DNA from: an uncultured Bacillaceae bacterium
GTDB lineage: Bacteria > Bacillota > Bacilli > Caldalkalibacillales > Caldalkalibacillaceae
NCBI GenBank assembly: GCA_937967685.1
Contig: CALBTX010000191.1
Span: 1 to 10,494 of the forward strand
DNA length: 10,494 nt
Direction: 5' to 3'
Made by a program: the position numbers and the translations under genes. The notes under the pieces were generated by a model that was given only the letters and a program-made list of their open reading frames with translations, searched no databases and had not been told where the DNA came from. Shown here piece after piece: positions 1 through 6,928 of the stretch (the stretch's first letter is position 1; each line of letters starts with the position of its first letter).

Positions 1-7
1 TTTGCAT

Positions 8-25
8 TGATATCAATCATTATCA
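8..25. promoter_or_regulatory. Possible Fur-type operator at the window edge
   Basis: Two overlapping 7-1-7 matches to the Bacillus Fur box (TGATAATnATTATCA) are present: about 10 of 14 positions for the copy at 8-22 and 11 of 14 for the copy at 11-25, whose right arm ATTATCA is exact. A perfect 12-bp palindrome, ATTGATATCAAT, lies at 6-17. No gene reads rightward from here, so any target would lie left of the window. The region is AT-rich and such matches arise by chance, so this is only a candidate. Confidence 0.25.
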
Positions 26-41
26 GAGTCATATGAAAGCA

Positions 42-83
42 ATTCCCCCACATAATTCACCTTATTGTCCTATGTGAGGGAAT
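42..83 (-). terminator. 13-bp stem-loop downstream of the last dctP gene
   Basis: Bases 42-54 and 71-83 form an inverted repeat with one mismatch. In RNA from the minus strand the mismatch becomes a G.U pair, giving a continuous 13-bp stem with a 16-nt loop. It lies 76 bp past the stop of the distal dctP gene and could end or protect that transcript. No run of U follows the 3' arm, so it is not a canonical intrinsic terminator; 3'-end stabilisation is equally possible. Confidence 0.4.
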
Positions 84-90
84 CGTGATT

Positions 91-138
91 GTTACGCTTG
101 TCCTTTCGTTACGCTTGTTTTTTCATAGTGACGCTTGT
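91..138. repeat. Three direct copies of GTKACGCTTGT
   Basis: The 11-mer GTTACGCTTGT occurs at 91-101 and 108-118, and as GTGACGCTTGT at 128-138. The first two copies sit in 17-bp units (91-107, 108-124) that match at 15 of 17 positions and abut directly. They fall between the dctP stop codon and the stem-loop at 42-83. They could be protein-binding repeats or the remnant end of a mobile element; no transposase is visible here. Confidence 0.6.
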
Positions 139-158
139 CCATCATTGCAAACCAGCGG

Positions 159-1208
159 CTATTCCGCCAAGCTGTTAATCTCTTCCAATGACGTAACGGT
201 CCAGGATTCTTCAAAAAATCTTTCCAAACCGGGTTGCGCTTTTTCAACAAAAGCGTCTATATCTGGATCGATCACTTCCATGCCTGCATCCTGTAAATCT
301 TGATAAAATTGCTCAGCATCGGACAAGGCTTCTGCATCCGCATATTCCATTGCCTCGGCAGAAGCTTCTTCAATCAATGCCTGCTGATCAGGGCTTAAAG
401 ATTCCCACAGATCGCCGTTCATCCACAGGAAGGTCGCTTCGTACGCGTGTGCCGTATTGATTAAATAATCCTGTACCTCTTGCAAATTATACGTTGCGAT
501 TTGTTCATACGGGCCTTCGGAAGCATCAACCACACCGGTTTGCAACGCGCCATACAATTCTGGAAGCGCAACCGGGGTCGGCGATGCGCCAATAGCATCC
601 CAAGAGGCAATCCAAGCTTCAATTTCGGGCAGACGCAAATTTAAGCCTTTGACGTCTTCTGGCGTCTCCACCCTTTTGTTAGCCGTCATATGACGTTCAC
701 CGCGAATGTTCGTGCCGATATGTTGAATGTTTTCATCAGCCATGGCGTCAAACATGCCTTGGCCTAGATCACCGTTCAAAGCCGTTTCCATATGCTCCAT
801 ACTTTTGAACAGGAACGGCGCAGTAAAAAACATATACTCCGGAGCAAACATATCAGGACCTTGGAATCCGCCCAACACCATTTGCAGATCTCCGGCCCGG
901 ACCGCTTCAAAGTTTTCCCGTTCAGAACCTAAAGCGCCGTTTGGAAAGAAATTCACTTCAAATTGACCGCTTTCATTCAAAATATCGGCAAAACGCTGTG
1001 CCCCTTTGGAAGGCGCTGCTTTTTCTTCATAAACGGTGGCGATATCGATCTGTACGACTTCACCTGCACCCTGTTCGGCCTCATCCCCGTTTTGATCAGC
1101 ATCGGGAGCACCGTTTTCTTCTGTGGTGCCGTTATTTCCGGCACCACAAGCTGTCGCAACAATCATCGCAAACATAAGCAAGCTTATCACAAGCCGTTTT
1201 TTATTCAT
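159..1208 (-). CDS. dctP: TRAP transporter solute-binding lipoprotein, DctP family (distal copy)
   Basis: This 349-residue protein is an extracytoplasmic receptor of a TRAP (tripartite ATP-independent periplasmic) transporter, which captures organic acids for a DctQM permease. A lipoprotein signal peptide ends at Cys21 (V-A-T-A-C). An acidic Gly/Asn linker runs over residues 22-50, then the DctP fold. Family marks are IRGERH (168-173), NLRLPE with the carboxylate-binding Arg192, and ALQTGVVDASEGP (221-233), where most family members have GQENP after the VVD. The ATG start is supported by GGAGG at 1216-1220. It is the last gene of the hydroxyacid dehydrogenase unit, 93 bp after a paralogue that is about three quarters identical by hand alignment, so the pair is a tandem duplication. 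No DctQ or DctM gene is in the window. The ligand cannot be read from sequence; a carboxylate or 2-hydroxy/2-oxo acid is the likely class. Confidence 0.93.
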   Translation of the reverse strand: MNKKRLVISLLMFAMIVATACGAGNNGTTEENGAPDADQNGDEAEQGAGEVVQIDIATVYEEKAAPSKGAQRFADILNESGQFEVNFFPNGALGSERENFEAVRAGDLQMVLGGFQGPDMFAPEYMFFTAPFLFKSMEHMETALNGDLGQGMFDAMADENIQHIGTNIRGERHMTANKRVETPEDVKGLNLRLPEIEAWIASWDAIGASPTPVALPELYGALQTGVVDASEGPYEQIATYNLQEVQDYLINTAHAYEATFLWMNGDLWESLSPDQQALIEEASAEAMEYADAEALSDAEQFYQDLQDAGMEVIDPDIDAFVEKAQPGLERFFEESWTVTSLEEINSLAE

Positions 1209-1301
1209 ATCTAATCCTCCAGTGAATCATGTTTTCCTGCTTATTGTTTGCCTTGATCCACATTTATAACCAGCGATTTATTGAAGTTCAATACCCAAGA
1301 T

Positions 1302-2360
1302 TTATTCTGCCAGACTGTTAATTTCCTCCAACGTTGTCACTGTCCAAGATGTTTCGAATGCTTGCTGTAATCCTTCTTGAGCCGCTTCGATAAAGGCTTC
1401 TTTATCCGGATCGATGGGCTCCATTCCGCCGTCAATCAATTCCTGGTAGAAGATTTCCGCATCTTTGATCGCTTCTTCATTGGCATATTCAACAGCTTCT
1501 TCGGCTTTTTCCTGAATCAAATCCTGCTGTTCAGGGGTTAAAGAGTTCCACAAGTCACCGTTCATGAACATGAACGTCGATTCATAAATGTAATAAGCAT
1601 TAATCAAATAATCTTGAACTTCGTTTAATTTAAACGTGGCGATCTGTTCATAAGGTCCTTCAGATGCATCGACCACACCGGTTTGCAAAGCGCCGTACAA
1701 TTCAGGCAAAGCAACGGGAGTAGGAGATGCACCCAGTGCTTCCCACATCGAAACCAATGCTTCCATTTCAGGCACCCGAATGTTTAACCCTTGAACATCT
1801 TCCGGAGTTTCGATCGGCTTATTGGCTGTAATATGTCTTTCTCCGCGAATTTGAGGAGGACCGATCAGCTGCAGATTTTCCTCGGCCAACGCTTCAAACA
1901 TTTGATCCCCCAAATCACCGAACAATGCCGCTTTCATGTGTTCCATGTCTTGAAAAAGGAACGGCGCGTAAAAGAACATGTATTCAGGGGCGTACATGTC
2001 TTGAGCTGTATATCCGCCCAATACCATTTCCAGATCGCCGGCTCGCACCGCTTCATAGTTTTCTCGCTCAGAACCTAATGCACCGTTCGGAAAGAAGTTC
2101 ACTTCAAATTGACCGGTTTCGTTCAACAGGTCGGCTAAGCGCTGAGCACCCTTGGAAGGAGCCGCTTTCTCCTCATAAACCGTAGCAATATCGATTTTCA
2201 CTACTTCTCCGCTGCTTTGATTTTCGCCGTTCGCCGCAGATTCGTTATTACCCGCTCCGTTTGTTTCTCCTCCGTTGTTTGCTCCGTTATCCGCGCCGCA
2301 GGCGGCAGCAAAGAGCAAGGTCATGATCAACAAAGATGACAGTAGCACTTTCTTTTTCAT
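1302..2360 (-). CDS. dctP: TRAP transporter solute-binding lipoprotein, DctP family (proximal copy)
   Basis: Extracytoplasmic TRAP receptor of 352 residues, counted from the chosen ATG at 2360. An upstream in-frame ATG at 2366 would add two residues, but the ribosome site AGGGGG (2369-2374) is only 2 nt from it and 8 nt from the chosen start. The signal peptide ends in A-A-A-C with the lipid-anchored Cys at residue 21. An Asn/Gly/Glu-rich linker of about 30 residues follows, then the binding domain with IRGERH, NIRVPE (binding Arg at 195) and ALQTGVVDASEGP. It differs from the downstream copy by one extra residue before IRGERH and by changes in the aromatic segment after the YLIN motif, which may tune ligand choice. 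It follows the hydroxyacid dehydrogenase by 130 bp with no evident terminator, so cotranscription is likely. Its permease partner is not in the window. Confidence 0.93.
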   Translation of the reverse strand: MKKKVLLSSLLIMTLLFAAACGADNGANNGGETNGAGNNESAANGENQSSGEVVKIDIATVYEEKAAPSKGAQRLADLLNETGQFEVNFFPNGALGSERENYEAVRAGDLEMVLGGYTAQDMYAPEYMFFYAPFLFQDMEHMKAALFGDLGDQMFEALAEENLQLIGPPQIRGERHITANKPIETPEDVQGLNIRVPEMEALVSMWEALGASPTPVALPELYGALQTGVVDASEGPYEQIATFKLNEVQDYLINAYYIYESTFMFMNGDLWNSLTPEQQDLIQEKAEEAVEYANEEAIKDAEIFYQELIDGGMEPIDPDKEAFIEAAQEGLQQAFETSWTVTTLEEINSLAE

Positions 2361-2368
2361 ATTCATTA

Positions 2369-2374
2369 CCCCCT
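2369..2374 (-). promoter_or_regulatory. Ribosome site deciding the proximal dctP start
   Basis: AGGGGG on the minus strand lies 8 nt before the ATG at 2360 but only 2 nt before the ATG at 2366, favouring the shorter protein. It is a G-rich variant of AGGAGG. Confidence 0.6.
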
Positions 2375-2490
2375 AATTTAAGTGTTTTTTTATCATTATA
2401 TTTCTTTGAATCATGTGATTGATAGACCACTTGTACTGTTGGGTTTGATCTGCATCCTTTGGCACTGATATCGCATAAGAGGATAAGCGG

Positions 2491-3474
2491 TTATTTAGCC
2501 TCGAGCACATCTCGATTGACCAAATATGTAGGTGTTTCACCTTTGAGCGCTTGCAATACGTTGCGGGCGCATTTGGTGCGCATTTCCTCTTCAGATTCTT
2601 CAGAGTACCACGCCGCATGAGGCGTCAAAATGACATTGTCCATCTCCAGCAAGGGGTTGTCCGGCTGAATCGGCTCCTCCTCGACAACATCGAGCGCAGC
2701 TCCGGCAATCTGTCCTGATCTGAGCGCCTCAATTAAATCAGCCTCATTGATGACAGGTCCTCTGGATGTGTTGATAATGACAAGTGATGTCTTGGCTTGA
2801 TTAAACAAATCTTTATTGATGATCCCTTTTGTTTCCTTTGTCAGCGGCGTATGAACGGAAACAAAATCGGCTTGCTGAAAGATCTCTTCCATTGAAGCCG
2901 GCTTCGCCTGCGCCTTGATGATCTCTTCATCAGGGACGTACGGATCATAGACCATGACGTTAAACCCGATGGCAATCAGTTTTTTCACCAAGCTGCGCGG
3001 GATACGCCCAAAACCAAGTACGCCCACCGTTTGCGTGTTAAAACGGTGAATGGGAACCCCTTTCTTGAAATCCCAAACTTTGTTCTTCACATGGGCATTC
3101 AGCAGAACGACTTTTCTGGCCCAGCTCATTAATAATGCAAGGGCATGGTCGGACACTTCGTCCATACAATAGTCAGGCACATTGCAAACATAAATGCCTT
3201 TTTCGGTTGCCGTAGGGATATCGATCGTGTTGACTCCCACGCCGGTACGAGAGATGACCTTACATTTTTCCAGCTGCTCCACAACCTTGGCGCTGATGGG
3301 CGCATACTGGTTAATGATCCCGTCGGCATCTTTGGCCAGTTCGATGACCTCTTCTTCAGTCCTCGCCTTCCCCTTGACAAATTCAAGATCCGGGAGTTCC
3401 GAAAGCACTTTTTCTTCGTATCTCAGGTCGTAAAAATCATAGTCAGTGACAACCACCTTAAACTTTTGGCTCAT
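2491..3474 (-). CDS. D-2-hydroxyacid dehydrogenase, NAD-dependent (CtBP-like)
   Basis: This cytoplasmic oxidoreductase of 327 residues would interconvert a D-2-hydroxyacid and its 2-oxoacid with NAD(H). The substrate-binding domain holds RTGVGVNTID (76-85). The Rossmann domain starts at GVLGFGRIPR (151-160), where the third glycine of GxGxxG is Pro159, a variant I associate with CtBP-like bacterial members. Catalytic residues are Arg238 (SRGP), Glu267 (EEEP) and His286 (TPHAA). Length is normal and all three are present, so it should be active. The ATG at 3474 has AAAGGGGGG 6 nt upstream (3481-3489). It leads the unit that continues into two dctP genes, so its substrate is probably related to what those receptors bind. 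It has its own promoter with an internal operator-like site. Glyoxylate/hydroxypyruvate reductase or D-lactate dehydrogenase are alternatives that sequence alone cannot separate. Confidence 0.92.
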   Translation of the reverse strand: MSQKFKVVVTDYDFYDLRYEEKVLSELPDLEFVKGKARTEEEVIELAKDADGIINQYAPISAKVVEQLEKCKVISRTGVGVNTIDIPTATEKGIYVCNVPDYCMDEVSDHALALLMSWARKVVLLNAHVKNKVWDFKKGVPIHRFNTQTVGVLGFGRIPRSLVKKLIAIGFNVMVYDPYVPDEEIIKAQAKPASMEEIFQQADFVSVHTPLTKETKGIINKDLFNQAKTSLVIINTSRGPVINEADLIEALRSGQIAGAALDVVEEEPIQPDNPLLEMDNVILTPHAAWYSEESEEEMRTKCARNVLQALKGETPTYLVNRDVLEAK

Positions 3475-3510
3475 ATGGTTCCCCCCTTTCCTATTTCTTT
3501 AATTTAACCC

Positions 3511-3523
3511 TGAAGCGTTTTCA
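3511..3523. promoter_or_regulatory. LacI/CcpA-like operator, downstream of the start point
   Basis: TGAAGCGTTTTCA is a near-palindrome with TGAA/TTCA arms around CG. It resembles a catabolite-responsive element (TGWAANCGNTNWCA) with one base missing from the left arm. It lies about 79 bp, centre to centre, from the operator-like site inside the dehydrogenase promoter and downstream of the predicted start, a position suited to road-block or loop repression. Confidence 0.4.
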
Positions 3524-3580
3524 ATATCAATGAAAATACCTCAAGGTTTTATAATATAAAATAACGTTCTCACTTGTTGA

Positions 3581-3609
3581 ATTATACCTGAAACGGTTTA
3601 CAAGGTAAA
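3581..3609 (-). promoter_or_regulatory. Sigma-A promoter of the dehydrogenase-dctP unit with operator in the spacer
   Basis: On the minus strand, TTTACC (3609-3604) and a perfect TATAAT (3586-3581) are separated by exactly 17 bp. The spacer and the inner edge of the -35 contain the operator-like sequence at 3589-3602, TGAAACGGTTTACA on the plus strand. This differs from the CcpA cre consensus only at one central base. Binding there would block RNA polymerase, so repression by CcpA or another LacI-family protein is inferred. A weaker alternative promoter (TTCAAC, 17 bp, TATATT) lies just downstream. Confidence 0.6.
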
Positions 3610-3635
3610 CAGGGAATTCATAAAAATAGTGTCAT

Positions 3636-3670
3636 AAAAAATCGAGAGAAGCGCAAATGTCCTCTCGATC
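3636..3670 (-). terminator. Rho-independent terminator of the pdxA-tctCBA unit
   Basis: Arms 3662-3669 and 3641-3648 (ATCGAGAG/CTCTCGAT) form a perfect 8-bp stem with a 13-nt loop. In minus-strand RNA the stem is followed directly by five U residues (3640-3636). It lies about 30 bp after the tctA stop codon. A T-rich stretch also follows on the plus strand (3674-3680), so it may work in both directions. Confidence 0.82.
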
Positions 3671-3698
3671 AATCTTTTTTGTATATATTTTGACTCGA

Positions 3699-5198
3699 TC
3701 AGTTGACACCTTCAGACGGTTTCCGTCTAGATTTAAAGAGGCTTTTTAACAACGGTATGACAATGAGCAGCACAGCAATACCTAATAAAACAGCCGTAAT
3801 AGGTCTGGAGAAGAAAGCGGCATAGTCTCCACCGACCATTTGCAAACCTCTGCGAAACTCACTTTCGGCGATCGGCCCCAGAACGACACCCAAAATAACA
3901 GTGGCCAACGGAAACTTAATGTGTTCAAAATAGTAACCGATGATCCCAAACAGAATCATGATCCACACATCAAACAATGAATTGCGCACGGCATACGTGC
4001 CAATCAAACAGAGTACAACAATAATCGGTCCTAATATCGTGTACGGTACTTTCATCAATTTGGCAAAGAGGGAGATAAAAGGCTTAGAAAATAAAACAAT
4101 ACTTGCATTGACGATCAGCAACCCGGCAAAAATGGCATACATCAAAGGCCTTTCCGTTACCAATAAGTTCGGTCCCGGTTGAAGACCGTGTAAAATAAAC
4201 GCCCCCAAAATGACGGCTGTCGTCGCGCTTCCGGGAATACCCAAGGCGAAGAGCGGTACCAAAGCCCCCATCGCCGCGGCATTATTGGCCGACTCTGGTG
4301 CGGCGATGCCTTCCGGAATACCTGTGCCAAACTTTTCCGGTCGCTTCGACCATCTGACTGCTTCGCTGTAACTTAACATGGCCGCCGTCGTTGCACCGAC
4401 ACCCGGAAGTATGCCGATGGCCGTACCTAATAAGGACGAACGGGCAATGGTTGGCACGATTGTCTTTATGATTTTAGAATCAAAAATTTTCGTCTTCACT
4501 TTGCCCAATGTTTGTTTTAAATGATGATCTTCCCTGGATTTGCGCAATATTTCAGAGATAGCAAACAGTCCTATCAAAACCGGAATGAGTTCCACACCGG
4601 TCATCAGGTTGTTGTTTCCAAAATGAAAGCGGGGTGTTCCACTTAACGCATCCATACCGATGGTGGCGATAAACAAACCGAAAAATACGCCAATAAATCC
4701 TTTGATCAAATCTTTCCCGCTTAACGATGCGACCACCGTCAAACCAAGGGCAGCCAAGGCAAAGTATTCCGGTGCTGAAAAACGAAGGGCAATGGAAGCA
4801 AGGATCGGGGTTAAGAAAATCAAAAATATAGTCCCGATCAAACCTCCCGTCGCCGAAGACAATATGCCCACACCGAGCGCCTGACCCGGTTGCCCTTTTT
4901 GAGCCATCGGATAGCCGTCAAAAACGGTGGCAATCGCCTCAGGGGTTCCTGGCGTTCTAAACATGATGGCGCTGATCAAACCGGAAAAAACAGTCGACGC
5001 ATAAATGGCGGTCAACATCAAAAAGGCGCCGACGGTATCCATCCCATAGGTGATCGGTAATAAAATGATGACGAGCATCGTTCCGCTGATACCGGGTAAA
5101 GCGCCTCCCAAAAAGCCAATAAAGATGGCAGAAAGCAGAATCAACAGATGCACCGGTTCAAAAACTGCCGCGAACCCTCCTAACACATCTTGCCACAT
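3699..5198 (-). CDS. tctA: Tripartite tricarboxylate transporter, large permease subunit TctA
   Basis: This 499-residue polytopic protein forms the transport channel of a TTT system, moving an organic acid delivered by TctC, driven by ion gradient. The ATG at 5198 is chosen because AAAGGAGGT (5207-5215) lies 8 nt before it; the frame stays open to an ATG at 5222, but the ribosome site is inside that extension. From the chosen start, family marks are GALPGISGTM (32-41), the segment FDGYPMAQKGQPGQALG (93-109), a second GILPGVGAT (262-270), and IPGSATTAVILGAF followed by HGLQPGP (321-343). The duplicated G-x-x-PG motifs are the hallmark of TctA's two inverted halves. Length is typical, with hydrophobic segments throughout and a charged cytosolic loop near 218-245. 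It lies 32 bp after tctB and ends the transporter unit before a terminator. Confidence 0.95.
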   Translation of the reverse strand: MWQDVLGGFAAVFEPVHLLILLSAIFIGFLGGALPGISGTMLVIILLPITYGMDTVGAFLMLTAIYASTVFSGLISAIMFRTPGTPEAIATVFDGYPMAQKGQPGQALGVGILSSATGGLIGTIFLIFLTPILASIALRFSAPEYFALAALGLTVVASLSGKDLIKGFIGVFFGLFIATIGMDALSGTPRFHFGNNNLMTGVELIPVLIGLFAISEILRKSREDHHLKQTLGKVKTKIFDSKIIKTIVPTIARSSLLGTAIGILPGVGATTAAMLSYSEAVRWSKRPEKFGTGIPEGIAAPESANNAAAMGALVPLFALGIPGSATTAVILGAFILHGLQPGPNLLVTERPLMYAIFAGLLIVNASIVLFSKPFISLFAKLMKVPYTILGPIIVVLCLIGTYAVRNSLFDVWIMILFGIIGYYFEHIKFPLATVILGVVLGPIAESEFRRGLQMVGGDYAAFFSRPITAVLLGIAVLLIVIPLLKSLFKSRRKPSEGVN

Positions 5199-5206
5199 GT
5201 TGATTG

Positions 5207-5215
5207 ACCTCCTTT
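5207..5215 (-). promoter_or_regulatory. Ribosome site deciding the tctA start
   Basis: AAAGGAGGT matches the 16S anti-Shine-Dalgarno tail and sits 8 nt before the ATG at 5198, making that the start rather than the in-frame ATG at 5222. Confidence 0.85.
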
Positions 5216-5230
5216 GCTGCAAATATCAAA

Positions 5231-5785
5231 TTAATAGATCAGAAAACTCAACTCTCTGAATAGACCGATACCTCGAGGAAGGGGAACGGATAATAAATTG
5301 GCAAAAATAAAGATGATGGCACCCGTGCTGATGACCGTCGTCATTAAAGAAGAAAGCCATTTTTGCATCCCCATCACTTTGGTCGCAAAAAAGATAAAAA
5401 GCAGAGTGGAAAGCGCAAAACCGATATAACCCATCAAGAACGTGTACAAGATGATCAGCCCGAAGATCACCCAGTATCTGCTTGGGTAGACCACATCTGG
5501 TTCTAAAATTTCGGTTTCCACGTGTTCAGACTGAGTTGACTCTATATGTGCTGGTTCGTGATCAGTCTCTTGATCCTCAGTCTGCTCCTTTTTCCTGCGA
5601 AAGACTGTTTTGATCAACAACAAAATTCCCATCACAAGCAGCAAACTCAACATTAATGCAGGCCATGCGCCAGGCCCCCAAGTCCCCGATCCCGGTCGTC
5701 CTTCAGGCAACGTATTGGCATAAATTAAAAATACGATTGAAAAAACAATCGTCACCACGGATAAAATCATATTGTGAACAAACAT
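5231..5785 (-). CDS. tctB: Tripartite tricarboxylate transporter, small permease subunit TctB
   Basis: Small membrane subunit of the TTT system, 184 residues from the ATG at 5785. That start follows AAGGGG (5795-5800) by 9 nt; an in-frame ATG at 5809 would add eight residues but has no ribosome site. Hydrophobic segments are at about 5-23, 42-60, 104-120, 122-138 and 148-166. The first loop has the GTWGPGAWP motif (34-42), matching the GPGxxP signature of TctB, and VPLPRGIGLF near the C-terminus (167-176) is also typical. An unusually acidic hydrophilic stretch rich in Glu, Gln, Asp and His spans about 65-98 between segments 2 and 3. The family is poorly conserved, so the assignment rests on topology, the two motifs and its place between tctC and tctA. 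Confidence 0.88.
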   Translation of the reverse strand: MFVHNMILSVVTIVFSIVFLIYANTLPEGRPGSGTWGPGAWPALMLSLLLVMGILLLIKTVFRRKKEQTEDQETDHEPAHIESTQSEHVETEILEPDVVYPSRYWVIFGLIILYTFLMGYIGFALSTLLFIFFATKVMGMQKWLSSLMTTVISTGAIIFIFANLLSVPLPRGIGLFRELSFLIY

Positions 5786-5794
5786 TCGTACACA

Positions 5795-5800
5795 CCCCTT
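5795..5800 (-). promoter_or_regulatory. Ribosome site deciding the tctB start
   Basis: AAGGGG lies 9 nt before the ATG at 5785. It falls inside the coding sequence if the upstream ATG at 5809 is used, which argues for the shorter protein. Confidence 0.6.
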
Positions 5801-5838
5801 TCCACGCATGGTTTATCTTTTAGGTGTCGTAACATGCA

Positions 5839-5863
5839 GGGAGGGATCAATACAATCCCCCCC
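5839..5863 (-). other. Stable GC-rich stem-loop between tctC and tctB
   Basis: In minus-strand RNA, GGGGGGGAT (5863-5855) pairs with ATCCCTCCC (5847-5839) over 9 bp, with one G.U pair and a 7-nt loop. It starts 10 nt after the tctC stop codon and no U run follows. Hairpins in this position, after a binding-protein gene and before its permease genes, are known to protect the upstream mRNA end or partly stop transcription, so that the receptor is made in excess over the permease. That role is inferred here. Confidence 0.6.
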
Positions 5864-5872
5864 ATTCACCGA

Positions 5873-6928
5873 TTATTGGGTCGCGCCGATTTTTTCCGCC
5901 GCTTCACGGTAAAGCTCAATATCTTCCTCAAGTTTAGCACGATAATCTTCAGAGCCGAGCCAACCTTCACGAAGATGCAGATACGCTTGCTTTTCATATT
6001 CTTTATATTCCTCGGAATCATAGGCTTCCTTCATAGCCGCTTCCAGCTTTTCTTTAATGGCATCCGGCACATCAACGTGAACGGCCATTCCTCTTTCAAC
6101 TCCTTGAGTCAACTCCCAGCCATTTTCGACCGTTGTCGGCACATCAGGGAAATCATCCAACCTTTCTTCGGCAAAGACAAGGATCGGTTCAATTTCACCG
6201 GATTCAACATAATCAATCATCGGTCCGATTTCTTCCAACATGGCGTCAATATGACCGCCTAATAAAGCCGCCGTAGCATCACCGGTTCCGTCAAAAGGCA
6301 CGTAGGTCATATCCAATCCCGTGGCATCAATGAATCGAGCCGTATTGATTTCATCCATGCTGCCGGTGCTCACGCCGCCAATGCGGATCTCGCCAGGATT
6401 TTCTTCGGCAAAAGCCAGAAAATCTTCAAGTGATGCAAATTGATCAGGCTTTGTCATGATGGTATACGTATCGGCCTGCACACGAGCAATGGGGGTCAAG
6501 ACGTCAAGACCTGCAGGATTGGTGCCTAATGCCGTGCTGACCGGAAATGAAGAAATGGCCACTAAAGTATAGCCGTCAGCCGGTTGATTGGCGGCCGCTT
6601 CCTTAGCGATCACCCCGCCCGCTCCTTCTTTATTCACAACGTTAATATTCACGCCTAAAATGGGTTCCATCAGTTCGGCCATTTTACGGGCAAACGTATC
6701 GGTTCCTCCACCTGCGCCATGTCCAACATATATTTCAATGTCACGATTCGGGTAATCTGCTGCTTCACCGGCGTTTCCTTCACCCTCAGCAGCGTTTTCA
6801 CCGCCATTGTTACCTTCAGCCGTTCCCGCATCGTTTGTCCCATTTTCTCCTTCAGTACCACCGCATGCTGCAAGCACCATGCCTACAGCCAGCATGAGTG
6901 CTATTAAAATAAAAAGCTTCTTGTTCAT
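5873..6928 (-). CDS. tctC: Tripartite tricarboxylate transporter substrate-binding lipoprotein TctC (Bug family)
   Basis: This 351-residue lipoprotein is the extracytoplasmic receptor of the TTT system encoded just downstream. The signal peptide ends at L-A-A-C with lipidated Cys22. A long Gly/Glu/Asn-rich linker (23-57) tethers the domain. Bug-family marks are VGHGAGGGTDTFAR (68-81), matching the usual PxxPGGxxD ligand loop though the prolines are replaced by H-G-A-G, then NKEGAGGVIA (99-108), and YVPFDGTGDATAALLGGHID (209-228), matching the family's VPYKGxxxAxxxLLGGHVD. The start has GGAGGT at 6935-6940, 6 nt upstream. It follows the PdxA-like gene by 136 bp without a clear terminator. Bug receptors bind citrate, nicotinate, terephthalate, amino acids and others, so the ligand is unknown. 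The altered first loop suggests it is not a standard citrate binder. Confidence 0.93.
   Translation of the reverse strand: MNKKLFILIALMLAVGMVLAACGGTEGENGTNDAGTAEGNNGGENAAEGEGNAGEAADYPNRDIEIYVGHGAGGGTDTFARKMAELMEPILGVNINVVNKEGAGGVIAKEAAANQPADGYTLVAISSFPVSTALGTNPAGLDVLTPIARVQADTYTIMTKPDQFASLEDFLAFAEENPGEIRIGGVSTGSMDEINTARFIDATGLDMTYVPFDGTGDATAALLGGHIDAMLEEIGPMIDYVESGEIEPILVFAEERLDDFPDVPTTVENGWELTQGVERGMAVHVDVPDAIKEKLEAAMKEAYDSEEYKEYEKQAYLHLREGWLGSEDYRAKLEEDIELYREAAEKIGATQ

Noticed and set aside
1209..1301. Possible terminator between the two dctP genes (ATTGAA-G-TTCAAT near 1281-1293)
   Set aside because: A one-base loop cannot form a hairpin and no U run follows; the genes are best read as cotranscribed.
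2459..2475. Sigma-54-like TGGCAC-N5-TCGCA on the plus strand
   Set aside because: It points into the 3' end of a minus-strand gene with no plus-strand gene to drive, and the -12 element is imperfect.
2373..2618. 81-codon minus-strand frame overlapping the end of the hydroxyacid dehydrogenase
   Set aside because: It lies mostly in a different frame inside a well-supported gene, has no good ribosome site and its composition (Arg, Lys, Cys) looks like an antisense/shadow translation.
3145..3507. 120-codon plus-strand frame opposite the hydroxyacid dehydrogenase
   Set aside because: It is antisense to a gene with intact catalytic residues, shows no family motif and has no ribosome site.
5774..6262. 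162-codon plus-strand frame opposite tctC and the tctB start
   Set aside because: The Phe/Ile/Arg-rich product is typical of antisense reading of an acidic protein gene; there is no ribosome site or recognisable domain.
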